Source: Mesorhizobium ventifaucium (GTDB lineage: Bacteria; Pseudomonadota; Alphaproteobacteria; Rhizobiales; Rhizobiaceae). From it: a stretch of DNA of 40,786 nt. Below are positions 32,725 through 40,786 of the stretch, one piece after another. The stretch is taken from assembly GCF_935822925.1 (NCBI RefSeq), contig NZ_CAKXZS010000049.1, forward strand, positions 1 to 40,786. The letters run 5' to 3'. Position numbers and translations under genes: made by a program. Numbering within the stretch: position 1 is the stretch's first letter; every line of letters starts with the position of its first letter. The notes beneath the pieces were generated by a model. It made no database searches. It saw only the letters and a list, made by a program, of their open reading frames with translations, and was not told the DNA's origin.

Positions 32725-33915
32725 ATGAACAGCCTCGACCTTCCCGGACGCCCCGAAGATACCCGCATCGTTGTTGCCATGTCGGGCGGCGTCGATTCGT
32801 CGGTCGTTGCCGGCCTTTTGAAGCATGAAGGCTATGATGTCGTCGGGGTCACGCTGCAGCTCTACGACCATGGCGCGGCAACCCACCGGGCCGGCTCGTG
32901 CTGCGCCGGCCAGGACATCGACGATGCCCGCCGCGTCTCCGAGACGCTCGGCATTCCGCATTATGTGCTCAACTACGAGGAGCGCTTCCGCAAGGCGGTG
33001 ATCGACCCCTTCGCCGAGAGCTATGTGGCCGGCGAAACGCCGATCCCTTGCGTTTCCTGCAACCAGACGGTGAAATTCGCCGACCTCCTGGCGACCGCCA
33101 AGGAACTCGGCGCCGAGGCGCTGGCCACCGGCCATTACATCCGCTCCGGCGCCAACGGCGCCCATCGCGCATTATACCGGCCGGTCGACGCGGACCGCGA
33201 CCAGAGCTATTTCCTGTTCGCCACCACACAGGCGCAGATCGACTATTTGCGCTTTCCGCTTGGCGGCCTGTCGAAGCCGCAGGTTCGCGCCATCGCCGAG
33301 GAAATGGGGCTGACGGTCGCCGCCAAGCAGGACAGCCAGGACATCTGCTTCGTGCCGCAGGGTAAGTACTCCGATATCATCGCCAAGCTGAAGCCGACTG
33401 CTGCCAATCCGGGCGACATCGTCCATATCGACGGCCGCGTGCTCGGCCGCCATGAAGGCATTTTGCGCTACACGATCGGTCAGCGCCGCGGCATCGGCAT
33501 TGCCTCGGGCGAGCCGCTCTACGTCGTCCATCTCGACGCCGACCGGGCCCGCGTCGTCGTTGGCCCGCGCGAGGCGCTGGAAACGCACAAGATCTATTTG
33601 CGCGACATGAACTGGCTGGGCGACGCTGCGCTGTCAGATTTCCCGGCCGCCGGGCTGGAGCTTTTCGCCAAGGTCCGCTCGACACGCCCGCCACGCCCGG
33701 CCGTGCTGCATCACAACGCCGGCATCACTTCGGTGGAACTGGTCGACGGCGAGTCCGGTATCGCGCCCGGCCAGGCCTGCGTGCTCTATTCCGACGACGG
33801 CAACGAGGCCCGCGTTTTCGGCGGCGGCTTCATCGAGCGTTCCGAACGCGGCGCCGAGGCCGAGGCGATGCTGACGCGGCTGGCGGCCCGGCCGGCGCAG
33901 ATTCCCGCCGAATAG
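32725..33915 (+). CDS. mnmA: tRNA-specific 2-thiouridylase MnmA
   Basis: MnmA adds sulfur to uridine 34 of tRNAs for Lys, Glu and Gln. This 396-residue protein has the PP-loop AMSGGVDSSV near residue 18, a cysteine in PCVSCNQTVKF and a second in QDSQDICFVPQGKY, the catalytic pair. Downstream is the central domain with GRHEGILRYTIGQRRGIG. I chose ATG 32725; a TTG at 32707 adds six residues. It stands alone, downstream of divergent sciP. Confidence 0.96.
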   Translation: MNSLDLPGRPEDTRIVVAMSGGVDSSVVAGLLKHEGYDVVGVTLQLYDHGAATHRAGSCCAGQDIDDARRVSETLGIPHYVLNYEERFRKAVIDPFAESYVAGETPIPCVSCNQTVKFADLLATAKELGAEALATGHYIRSGANGAHRALYRPVDADRDQSYFLFATTQAQIDYLRFPLGGLSKPQVRAIAEEMGLTVAAKQDSQDICFVPQGKYSDIIAKLKPTAANPGDIVHIDGRVLGRHEGILRYTIGQRRGIGIASGEPLYVVHLDADRARVVVGPREALETHKIYLRDMNWLGDAALSDFPAAGLELFAKVRSTRPPRPAVLHHNAGITSVELVDGESGIAPGQACVLYSDDGNEARVFGGGFIERSERGAEAEAMLTRLAARPAQIPAE

Positions 33916-33921
33916 ACGATA

Positions 33922-33940
33922 ATCCCGATTCTATCGGGAT
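33922..33940 (+). terminator. Stem-loop downstream of mnmA
   Basis: An 8-bp perfect stem, ATCCCGAT and ATCGGGAT around a TCT loop, lies 7 nt after the mnmA stop. No T-run is evident. It could also serve the convergent oxidoreductase gene. Confidence 0.5.
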
Positions 33941-33972
33941 GGATCAGGTTCTGATACAGCCGCACTTTCTCC

Positions 33973-34008
33973 CAGGAAGACGATCCGGCTCTCAGGAAGA
34001 CGATCCGG
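33973..34008. repeat. 16-bp direct repeat at the 3' end of the oxidoreductase gene
   Basis: CAGGAAGACGATCCGG appears at 33973-33988 and 33993-34008. The inner copy encodes the last residues and stop of the oxidoreductase; the outer copy lies just beyond. This looks like a small slippage duplication. Confidence 0.8.
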
Positions 34009-34960
34009 TGTGGGCAATCGTGCCAGCGGTCAGGATACGCAGCACCCTGATGGCTTCCTCGCCGCTAGTACGCGGTTCTGCCCGCGTCTCGATGCACTGG
34101 ATGAAATGCTCAAGCTCTCGCGTCAGCGGCATGCCCTCGCCCACTGCCACATAGGATGGCTCGTTGGTGGTAAAGGCCCATTGGCCGCTGTCTTGCCATA
34201 CCGCGTGGCGGTAGACGGCGAGCTTGCGCTCCCACGGCTCGACATCATCGAACACCGCCATCGCCTTGGTGCCGACCACGGTCAGCCGGCGTTCGCGGTA
34301 AGGATTGAGCCGCGACGCGAAGAGATGGCTGCGCAGACCGTTGGGAAAGCGCATGTGCAGATGCGCAAAATCGCTGAGATTGTCGAGGAGTGCTGCCCCT
34401 TCGCCACGCACCTCGATCGGTTCCGTGCCGGTGATGGCCAGGATCATCGACAGATCGTGCGGCGCCAGATCCCACAGCGCGTCGTTCTCGGTGTGGAATT
34501 TGCCGAGCCCGAGCCGGTGCGAATGGATATAGCGGACCTCGCCGAGCTCGCCATTGTCGATCAACGCCTTCAACGTCTCGAAGGCGGGATGGAAGCGCAG
34601 CACATGTCCGACCATGAAGACGCGGCCATTGTCGGCCGCCGCCTTCACCGATCGCTCGGCATCGGCCACCGTCAGCGCGATCGGCTTCTCCACCAGCACG
34701 TCCTTGCCGCCCTGGACAGCGCGCACCGCCATATCGGCGTGGAACTGCGGCGGCAGCGCCATCACGATGGCGTCGATGTCACTGCGCACAAACAGCGCCT
34801 CCGGCTCGATCGCCAGGCAATCCTGCTCACTGGCGAAACCTTCGGCGCGGGCAGGGTTGACGTCCGAGACCGCGTGCAGCGCGCCGAGCGCCTTGAGGGT
34901 GCGGATGTGGTTGCTGCCCCAGTATCCGCATCCGAGGACTGCAATGCGCGGTTTCATCAT
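33992..34960 (-). CDS. Gfo/Idh/MocA-family oxidoreductase
   Basis: This 322-residue NAD(P)-dependent oxidoreductase has the Rossmann motif IAVLGCGYWGSNHIRTL at the N-terminus, VEKPIALTVADAE (the EKP lysine) and a C-terminal alpha/beta domain with FHTENDALWDLAPHDLSMIL. The set is typical of sugar or inositol dehydrogenases and of UDP-sugar oxidases. I chose ATG 34960; the next codon is also ATG. It is convergent with mnmA. The substrate cannot be set. Confidence 0.9.
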   Translation of the reverse strand: MMKPRIAVLGCGYWGSNHIRTLKALGALHAVSDVNPARAEGFASEQDCLAIEPEALFVRSDIDAIVMALPPQFHADMAVRAVQGGKDVLVEKPIALTVADAERSVKAAADNGRVFMVGHVLRFHPAFETLKALIDNGELGEVRYIHSHRLGLGKFHTENDALWDLAPHDLSMILAITGTEPIEVRGEGAALLDNLSDFAHLHMRFPNGLRSHLFASRLNPYRERRLTVVGTKAMAVFDDVEPWERKLAVYRHAVWQDSGQWAFTTNEPSYVAVGEGMPLTRELEHFIQCIETRAEPRTSGEEAIRVLRILTAGTIAHTGSSS

Positions 34961-35064
34961 TCCAACTCGAGAATTTCGTGGCCGAGACATAGCGGCGCGC
35001 CCCGCCGAACTCAACCCGGCATTTCTGTACCCAATTATCTGCCCGGCAAAGCTTTTCGGCCATC

Positions 35065-35104
35065 AGAGCGACGTGCGTCCGCCTGGACACACAAAGTACG
35101 TCGC
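35065..35104. repeat. Second copy of the AGAGCGAC palindromic repeat
   Basis: AGAGCGACGTGCGTCC at the left and AAAGTACGTCGC at the right form an outer GCGACGT/ACGTCGC stem with an inner GTCC/GGAC stem. A related copy lies at 25613-25650. The rest of 35015-35280 shows no gene. Confidence 0.65.
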
Positions 35105-35280
35105 AAGACCGTGAAGCTTGGCGATGCGACAGGATGCGACGGCGCCAGACCGGCTGCATCGACTCCGGCCTGCATCGATGCTTGACAGGCTTGGCGTCTC
35201 AACCTTATATCCGCCCGACCTTGGCGAACGCTTCGACATGCCTGCTGATTTAAGGCGGATTTCGGGCCTTTCGCCGCCCT

Positions 35281-35357
35281 GGCGGGGTAGCTCAGTTGGT
35301 TAGAGCACGGGAATCATAATCCTGGGGTCGGGGGTTCAAGTCCCTCTCCCGCTACCA
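35281..35357 (+). tRNA. tRNA-Met(CAT), elongator type
   Basis: A 77-nt cloverleaf is visible: D-arm GCTCAGTTGGTTAGAGC, anticodon stem-loop CGGGAATCATAATCCTG with anticodon CAT, T-arm GGGGGTTCAAGTCCCTC, and an encoded CCA end. The G-starting acceptor favours an elongator Met rather than initiator tRNA. An Ile2 tRNA with lysidine at C34 cannot be excluded. The 3' end is followed within about 210 bp by an integrase, so it is a likely attachment site for the element on the right. Confidence 0.93.
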
Positions 35358-35470
35358 ATCCTCTCACAAACGCGAATAGAGCCCATTTGGGTCGTTTCGC
35401 TTGTCTGAAAAACAACAATAATTTCACATATTTAGTGAACATAGGCCATTTTCGACCTGTCTAGTCCGGT

Positions 35471-35541
35471 CAAGTGGGATCGGGGCCACTTGCTTGTGTT
35501 GGTATCGATTGTTGGTAGTGTCGAAAAACTCGATACCAACA
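35471..35541. promoter_or_regulatory. Inverted repeats upstream of the integrase gene
   Basis: Two inverted repeats lie between the tRNA and int. One is CAAGTGG (35471-35477) with CCACTTG (35486-35492). The other is TGTTGGTATCGA (35497-35508) with TCGATACCAACA (35530-35541), separated by 21 nt. They may be operators or recombinase/excisionase binding arms of the attachment region. Confidence 0.55.
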
Positions 35542-35565
35542 ATCCGGACGCAAGGGACTCACATC

Positions 35566-36750
35566 ATGCCATTGACCGATTCAGCGTGCCGGGCCGCCAA
35601 AGCTGAAGGCAGGGCCAAGAAACTGTCGGACGGTGGCGGGCTCTATCTGTACGTCCCGCCAACCGGCTCCAAGGCGTGGCGCATGAACTACCGCTTCGCC
35701 GGCAAGCAAAAAACCCTTTCATTCGGTCCCTACCCTCGCGTGACACTGGCTGACGCGCGGGCGCTGCGCGAGAATGCTAAACGCGCCTTGGCCGATGGCG
35801 TCGACCCAGCAGCTATCAAAGGTAAGACCGCCACGGGCGCACACGACAGCTTCGAAGCCATTGCCCGCGAGTGGCACGGGGCACAGGAGTCATCGTGGGT
35901 ATCAGCCCATGCCGAGCGCGTGTTAAGCCGCTTCGTTCGGGACGTGTTTCCCGATCTTGGCGCCCGCCCTGTGCCGACCATCACCGCGCCGGAAATCCTC
36001 GAAGTGTTGCGCAAGGTCGAGGCGCGCGGTGCGTTAGACGTGACCAAGCGGCTGCGCCAGTCTATCGGGGCAGTCTTCCGCTATGCCATCGCCACGAGCC
36101 GCGCTGTGCGCGATCCAGTCGCTGATCTTCGCGGCGCACTCAAAGCAACGCCGAAGCCTGTTCATATGGCCTCGCTGAAGGCGAATGAGATCAGCGACTT
36201 TCTCGGCAGGCTCAGCGCATATGACGGCGAGCGGCAAACCGCCCTGGCGATCGAATTTATCATGCATACCGCAGTCCGGACCAATGAATTGCGGTTCGGG
36301 CGATGGTCCGAGATCGACGGCGACCTGTGGCGCATTCCAGCCGAACGGATGAAGGCCGGCCGCGACCATCTCGTGCCGCTGACAAAGCAGAGCAAGCGGC
36401 TACTGTCAGAACTGAAAAAGATTGCCGGTGACTCCGAATGGATTGTGCCGGGAGCGCGCGGCGGTAAGCCCTTAAGTGCGAATACCATGATTTTTGCCTG
36501 CTATCGAATGGGCATGCATGGACGACTCACGATTCATGGGTTGCGCTCATCCTTCAGCACGATCGCCAACGAAGCAGGCCTCTGGACCGGAGACGCGATT
36601 GAATGGGCGCTCGCGCATTCGAGCGGCAACAAGGTCAGAAGCTCTTACAATCACGCCGCGTACCTGGACGAACGGCGCCGGCTTATGACTTGGTGGTCCG
36701 ATTATCTCACCGCCAAGCATCCGAACGACCTTTCAGCCTTGCTTGATTGA
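35566..36750 (+). CDS. P4-type tyrosine recombinase (integrase)
   Basis: This 394-residue protein has an N-terminal DUF4102-type arm-binding domain (LSDGGGLYLYVPPTGSKAWR), a core-binding domain and a catalytic domain with Arg in HTAVRTNELRFGRW, the HGLRSSF box and the nucleophile Tyr in SSYNHAAYL. It integrates an element at the 3' end of the neighbouring tRNA-Met. ATG 35566 has AAGGGA 9 nt upstream; a longer frame from 35494 crosses the inverted repeat. It transcribes away from the tRNA, as is common. Confidence 0.95.
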   Translation: MPLTDSACRAAKAEGRAKKLSDGGGLYLYVPPTGSKAWRMNYRFAGKQKTLSFGPYPRVTLADARALRENAKRALADGVDPAAIKGKTATGAHDSFEAIAREWHGAQESSWVSAHAERVLSRFVRDVFPDLGARPVPTITAPEILEVLRKVEARGALDVTKRLRQSIGAVFRYAIATSRAVRDPVADLRGALKATPKPVHMASLKANEISDFLGRLSAYDGERQTALAIEFIMHTAVRTNELRFGRWSEIDGDLWRIPAERMKAGRDHLVPLTKQSKRLLSELKKIAGDSEWIVPGARGGKPLSANTMIFACYRMGMHGRLTIHGLRSSFSTIANEAGLWTGDAIEWALAHSSGNKVRSSYNHAAYLDERRRLMTWWSDYLTAKHPNDLSALLD

Positions 36751-36906
36751 CATTCAACAAAATAGTGAAAGTCATTTTGATTCAATGGGTTATAGGAATC
36801 GCACCTCGACTTGCTGCGCTAGCACATGGTATGAAGCGGTCAGTATAGAAACGCGAAACCCGCCACGGCTACGAACCGGGCGGGCAAAAATCCAAAGGAT
36901 CAAGTT

Positions 36907-38946
36907 TTGCACCCCTCTGATACCAATTCGCCCGACGCGGCACAAGTCCCGAACTCAAATTCTGATTGCATTTCGCAAGCAGATGATGACATCTCCGATC
37001 TGCTCGGCTACGAAACCGTCCCGCATATCGCGACTAATTTAGCCGTTGCGCTGGACTTGGCGAAGCGCGGATTCGCCGTTTTCCCATGCAGGGAATACGG
37101 CCCGAAGGGGGTCATCAAAAGCCCATACACCGAACATGGCAAAGACGACGCCTCGACCGATCTCGACTTTATACGGCGCTGGTGGCTTCATCATCCGAAG
37201 GCGATTGTAGGGCTGCCCTGCCGACGCAACGGCTTGGCCGTACTCGACCTCGACCGGCACCGCGCGGACCAAGACGGCATCGAAGCGTTGCGCGGCCTTG
37301 GATATGATCCCGACACCACGTCGCCATTCACGGTCGATACGGCAGCGGATGGGCGGCACCTTTATTTTCAGCCCCGCGATGGGTTGAGCGATTCCAGCGA
37401 GCATCTACCCGATGGAATCGACATCAAGTATAACGGCTATGTCATTGCAGCCGGCAGCACTATGGCCGATGGGCGGCGATACCATACCGGCGCCGGCCCG
37501 CTTGCGCTTGAGCGGCTTCCCGCATGGCCGGCCGCGCTGCTGCCACCGAAACGCAATGACTTCGACCTGACCCGCCTGCTTGGGCCTGACCCGATGCCGG
37601 TGGATTGGTCGGAAGTCAAACGAGCCCTAGTATACGTCGACCCGGATTGCTCTCGAGATGAGTGGATGCGCATCGGCATGGCGATTCACGCCGGCAGCGA
37701 TGGCAGTCAAGAGGCATTTGAGCTTTGGGACGGCTGGTCTTCCAAGGCGACGGAACCGGGCAAGTACAATCGTCGGGAGATGGTGGGCCAGTGGCGCAGC
37801 TTCGGTCGTCGCGACGGGATCAACATCGACACCCTGTTTTATATTGCAACCGAATGCGGCTGGACGCGCGGGCTGGATATCAGCGCTGATGATTTTGACG
37901 ACCTAGGCGAGCAGAAATTAAAGCCTGACGCAACGCCCTCGCGCCTCACATTCCTGTCCCCTTCCGATTGCGAGGCAGCGCCCTCGCGCGGCTATCTGAT
38001 CAAAGGGCTTTTCGCGCCCGGCGACGTGGCATGCATCTTCGGCGCCCCTGGTGCTGGCAAATCACTTCTGGCGCCCCGCCTTGGCTATGCCGTTGCACAA
38101 GGCACCGAGACCTTTGGGATGCGCTCCAAGCAGGGCAGCGTCTTCTATGTCGCGGCTGAAGACCCTCAGGGAATGCCTGGTCGCGTGAAGGCGTTGCGCA
38201 AGGCGCACGGCGAGGCAGAAGACTTCCAATTGGTGGAAGGCGTATCGAACTTACTTGCCGACAAATCGCCCGATCTGGTCGCACTGGTCGCGGTAGTGAA
38301 AGAACGCAGACCGGCGCTGATATTCATCGACACGTTGGCGATGGCCTTCCCCGGCCTCGAAGAAAACGACGCCAAGAGCATGGGGCGCGTTGTGGCGGTA
38401 GCTCGACTCCTCGCGTCGTGGGGCGCTGCCGTTGTGCTCATCCACCACGACACGAAAGCAGAAGGTGCAACGCCTCGCGGGCATAGCTTGCTGAACGGCG
38501 CTCTTGATGTGGCATTGCATGTGAAGCGCGACGAAAACGGCGTCATTCGAGGGAAACTCACGAAGAACCGCAACGGCACATGCGAGCGAGACATCGCCTT
38601 TAAGATCGCAGTCGAAGACGGCGGCACGGACGAAGACGGCGACACGGTAACGCTGCCACGCTGTTTCGAGTTGATGGGCGCAGCGAAGAAGACGGATGAG
38701 CGGCTATCGGCCTCAGTCAAAGCCGCTCTCGACATTCTGGACACGTTAGGAGGCGGGACGACCGAAAAGGCCTGGCGCGAGGCTTGCGCTGAAGGGCGCA
38801 CTGTATCCGCTGCCGAGGATAGGGAGTCGCGCGTGAGAGCGTTCAAACGGGCGGCCGAAAGGTTGATCCGCAGCCACCATGTCGAGTTCGCAAATGGGCG
38901 GTATCGCATCCCCTGTGGTTTTGACGACTGTGAGGATGAGACATGA
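36907..38946 (+). CDS. Bifunctional primase-polymerase with PriCT and RepA/RecA-like helicase domains
   Basis: This 679-residue protein combines replication functions. Residues about 40-220 form an archaeo-eukaryotic-type Prim-Pol with the metal motif LAVLDLDRH and DGRHLYFQP. Residues about 230-320 look like PriCT_2 (DEWMRIGMAIHAG). Residues from about 350 form an AAA_25/RepA-type helicase with Walker A FGAPGAGKS and Walker B IFIDTLAM. The start is a TTG at 36907 with AAAGGAT upstream. Such proteins start replication of plasmids, phages and replicating integrative elements, so the element may copy itself after excision. Confidence 0.9.
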   Translation: MHPSDTNSPDAAQVPNSNSDCISQADDDISDLLGYETVPHIATNLAVALDLAKRGFAVFPCREYGPKGVIKSPYTEHGKDDASTDLDFIRRWWLHHPKAIVGLPCRRNGLAVLDLDRHRADQDGIEALRGLGYDPDTTSPFTVDTAADGRHLYFQPRDGLSDSSEHLPDGIDIKYNGYVIAAGSTMADGRRYHTGAGPLALERLPAWPAALLPPKRNDFDLTRLLGPDPMPVDWSEVKRALVYVDPDCSRDEWMRIGMAIHAGSDGSQEAFELWDGWSSKATEPGKYNRREMVGQWRSFGRRDGINIDTLFYIATECGWTRGLDISADDFDDLGEQKLKPDATPSRLTFLSPSDCEAAPSRGYLIKGLFAPGDVACIFGAPGAGKSLLAPRLGYAVAQGTETFGMRSKQGSVFYVAAEDPQGMPGRVKALRKAHGEAEDFQLVEGVSNLLADKSPDLVALVAVVKERRPALIFIDTLAMAFPGLEENDAKSMGRVVAVARLLASWGAAVVLIHHDTKAEGATPRGHSLLNGALDVALHVKRDENGVIRGKLTKNRNGTCERDIAFKIAVEDGGTDEDGDTVTLPRCFELMGAAKKTDERLSASVKAALDILDTLGGGTTEKAWREACAEGRTVSAAEDRESRVRAFKRAAERLIRSHHVEFANGRYRIPCGFDDCEDET

Positions 38947-39008
38947 AAACCGGACAAACCGGACAGACAACCGGACAAACCGGACAACAGACCGGCAAAG
39001 TGGGGTAG
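38943..39008 (+). CDS. Tiny ORF made of TGQ repeats, overlapping the primase stop
   Basis: ATG 38943 overlaps the primase TGA by 4 nt (ATGA). The product reads MKTGQTGQTTGQTGQQTGKV and ends in G. The repeats arise from the ACCGGACA DNA repeat and may have no coding role. Translational coupling is possible, but no ribosome-binding site is evident. Confidence 0.25.
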   Translation: MKTGQTGQTTGQTGQQTGKVG

Positions 39009-39080
39009 CAAAACCGGACAGACACGGACACACCCCTTAGAGGGTGTCCGGTGTCCGGTCTGCCTCATGCCCGGACAAGT
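38949..39080. repeat. ACCGGACA iteron-like repeats downstream of the primase
   Basis: ACCGGACA occurs at 38949, 38958, 38970, 38979 and 39013, with 9, 12, 9 and 34 bp between starts. Inverted TGTCCGGT copies follow at 39045 and 39052, and a CCCGGACA at 39070. Repeats of this sort next to a replication protein gene look like an origin or a protein-binding array. An imperfect hairpin, CGGACACACCCC to GGGTGTCCG, sits in the middle. Confidence 0.65.
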
Positions 39081-39107
39081 GGGAAGGGAAGCAACCCACA
39101 AGCCAAA

Positions 39108-39137
39108 TCGATCCTATCGCACTCGATCCTATCGCAT
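39108..39137. repeat. 15-bp tandem repeat
   Basis: TCGATCCTATCGCA is present twice with a 15-bp period (39108-39122 and 39123-39137). No function is apparent. It lies in a gene-poor gap of about 650 bp (38947-39600). Confidence 0.7.
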
Positions 39138-39460
39138 TCCCCCTCGGGTCCCGCCCATGGCAGCCGGGTGCGGGGAACACAGGTATATTTTCCTCTCAAA
39201 CTGTTTTACTGCCTACATTTTCAAATTTCGCGCGATTCGCGCTCAGTGCCTCCCTCCCGGCATCAGCGCCGCCAAGAAGGACCCAGAGCCACTACATCCT
39301 GTAATAGCCATAGTCGAATTCGGCTCGAAGTCAGTTGAACCTGACGCCGGAGGCGACCAGTACCTGGGGATAGCCTGCTTTGCGCCCAGGAGCAGTCCTT
39401 CGATTTTGTCATTTAACGGCTGCTTAGCCGAATTTGAGACAGCGAAATTACCTCAAACGC

Positions 39461-39487
39461 AGAGTTGGAATCCCGCTCTCTCCGCCA
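39461..39487 (+). other. 3' end of a tRNA-Ser-like sequence (attachment-site scar)
   Basis: The 27 nt end in GGAATCCCGCTCTCTCCGCC followed by A, closely matching the T-arm and acceptor end of bacterial tRNA-Ser, including CCA. No D-arm or anticodon arm precedes it. Such fragments are left at the far end of elements that integrate in tRNA genes. It does not match the tRNA-Met end nearby. Confidence 0.5.
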
Positions 39488-39599
39488 TTTTCACCATAAT
39501 ACTAATAAATATCAATAGGATATGGATTAAGCAGGTAGCGACCCGCCTTTAAGCCCGCCATTAGAGAAGGCGCGCCTTCGACCTCGCCTAAGGTCGTCG

Positions 39600-39845
39600 T
39601 CCCGGGCGATTCAGCGCCGCGATGAGCAGCCCCAAAAGCTACCCGAACCAGTTGAGCAGCAGCGAGAAGTTGTAGCCGGTTGCGGCTAGGATGGCGTTGA
39701 CGGCATCGCCTTGCTCGCATGCGAGATGATTGCGGCCCATTCGGTAATCGGCCTTGATGTGGCCGATCACCGGCTCGATCGCCGAGCGGCGGCTCATCTG
39801 GCGCTTGATGGCCGGTGTGACGCGGCGCTTTTGCGAAACCAATAG
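39600..39845 (-). pseudogene. IS5-family transposase, C-terminal remnant
   Basis: On the minus strand the frame reads QKRRVTPAIKRQMSRRSAIE, then PVIGHIKADYRMGRN and GYNFSLLLNWFG, a good match to the C-terminus of IS5-type transposases. Upstream of Gln (about 39833) the match ends abruptly. A TAG at 39641-39639 stops the frame, and the typical LLGLLIAALNRPG tail follows after it. The copy is truncated and inactive. Confidence 0.75.
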
Positions 39846-39869
39846 AGGCAGCGCAGGCAGCAGATAGTG

Positions 39870-40786
39870 CGGCTGCTTGCCGGATATGGCACTGAATACC
39901 AGGCAATTCCCCCATGCACCAGACGGCCAGAAACTGAAGCGTTCGGAAATCCCGCTGACTTACATCGTTCCGGTCGCGAAGACGTGCCCAAGGTCGTGCG
40001 GCCCATAGACGGGAGAGAGCCCCCATGGCAGCAGCACCACCGGCAGCAGAAGCAGATAGAATAGAACGGACGCACATGAACACCGCGGGCTGATCCTGAA
40101 ACGCGGCCGGCGGACTGCTCCCACACCAGGCCGTAGGCGAAGTCGCTGCCGGTGCTGTAGAGCGTCCTCTCTTTCCTCATGTGGCCGCATCAACTTCTTC
40201 ACGATGGCTGCGAGTGCTGATGTCAACGGCTCCTTCGGCGTCATGATGATGATCATTGCCGTGCCGACGGATTGGCGAATGTGGGGCGGCTTTGGACCGA
40301 GAGCCGACCTTCGTCTTTATACCTCGACCGCGTAGGGCCCGACGGGACGGCGTTCCGGCTGAGAGGTTATTCGATTTCAGTTGCAACGCGGACCGGCGCA
40401 GGTGCCGAAGTCCAGTTTAAACTCTGATGGATCGATTAGCGATGTGGGCCGAGCCGTAGAGGCTTATCGGCAGCTAGGCCAACGGCACCAAAGCGTAGGT
40501 CTTGTCGCCGTTGTTGTGCACGTGACCGACACGCAATCCTTGTCAGATTGCACCAATTGGCCGGATCATCGGCTTCGCGGCTTCGACGGTGATGCGGCAG
40601 GAGAAAATCTGCAGGTGAGTTGGTCGGACCTGGAAAGCCGGACCCGGATCATCCTCACGAGCTGACTGCCCGGAGCCCTGCTCTGCGACAACAATGTCGC
40701 GCCATCTGCCGATGTTCCCGAGGTCTCTCCAAAGCCGACATTCGCTGTACATTTGCCTCGCATGAGGCTGGCAAGCTGTATGCGGA
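39870..40786. other. Decayed region at the right edge, no intact gene seen
   Basis: Short frames on the minus strand show gene-like fragments, for example LLLPVVLLPWGLSPVYGPHD near 40000-40060 and a piece ending GLRVGHVHNNGDKTYALVPL near 40490-40560, each cut by stops or frameshifts. None could be assigned to a family. The stretch appears to be scarred accessory DNA. Confidence 0.4.

Noticed and set aside
38166..39101. Minus-strand frame with CPV repeats opposite the iteron-like array
   Set aside because: The CPVCPV pattern is only the reverse reading of the ACCGGACA repeats.

Overview
The window reads as an alphaproteobacterial chromosome segment of the order Rhizobiales, most likely Mesorhizobium or a close relative. 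The support is a CtrA/ChpT/SciP cell-cycle gene set, a rhizobial-type LeuA, an EipA (DUF1134) envelope protein, a NolR-like ArsR regulator, several families of short palindromic intergenic repeats and overall high GC. The species cannot be fixed without a search.

Left accessory block (about 1-12,850). It begins inside an IS481-type insertion sequence and ends at a decayed ISNCY-like remnant just before the leuA leader. Its centre is a lasso-peptide (RiPP) gene cluster. A leftward operon encodes the leader peptidase B2, the cyclase C, a precursor A, a PRMT-like methyltransferase with a C-terminal PqqD-like domain, an HPr-kinase-like enzyme and the leader-binding protein B1. Two rightward genes, a nucleotidyltransferase and an ABC exporter, converge on it. 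The precursor is the most striking object. A canonical lasso leader and a plausible 17-residue core (Gly1 to Asp8 ring) are fused in one reading frame to an S74 endosialidase-type intramolecular chaperone domain, which in phage tail proteins cleaves itself off at its first serine. An array of about 21-bp repeats lies between C and A. The rest of the block holds an SLC13 permease with RCK domains, a frameshifted metallothionein-like gene and an NDUFA9-like dehydrogenase.

Core block (about 12,850-35,280). leuA is preceded by a leucine-rich leader ORF and a hairpin, which suggests attenuation. Then come a TPR protein with a predicted N-terminal DNA-binding domain, an alpha/beta hydrolase, a metallophosphoesterase, a Nudix hydrolase, a glutathionyl-hydroquinone reductase, a GNAT enzyme, an SDR with a CoA-transferase, a HugZ-like protein, a NolR-like regulator, a TrmH methyltransferase, a coiled-coil protein and EipA. 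chpT, a lone receiver, ctrA, fliJ and sciP follow as a cell-cycle set. The ctrA-fliJ intergenic region carries five GANTC methylation motifs, and sciP has a near-consensus CtrA box upstream. mnmA, a Gfo/Idh/MocA oxidoreductase and an elongator tRNA-Met close the block.

Right accessory block (35,281-end). The tRNA-Met is followed by a P4-type integrase and a primase-polymerase/helicase protein, then iteron-like repeats, a tRNA-Ser-like 3' end that may be an attachment-site scar, an IS5-type transposase remnant and decayed sequence. This is probably the left part of an integrative element whose far end lies outside the window.
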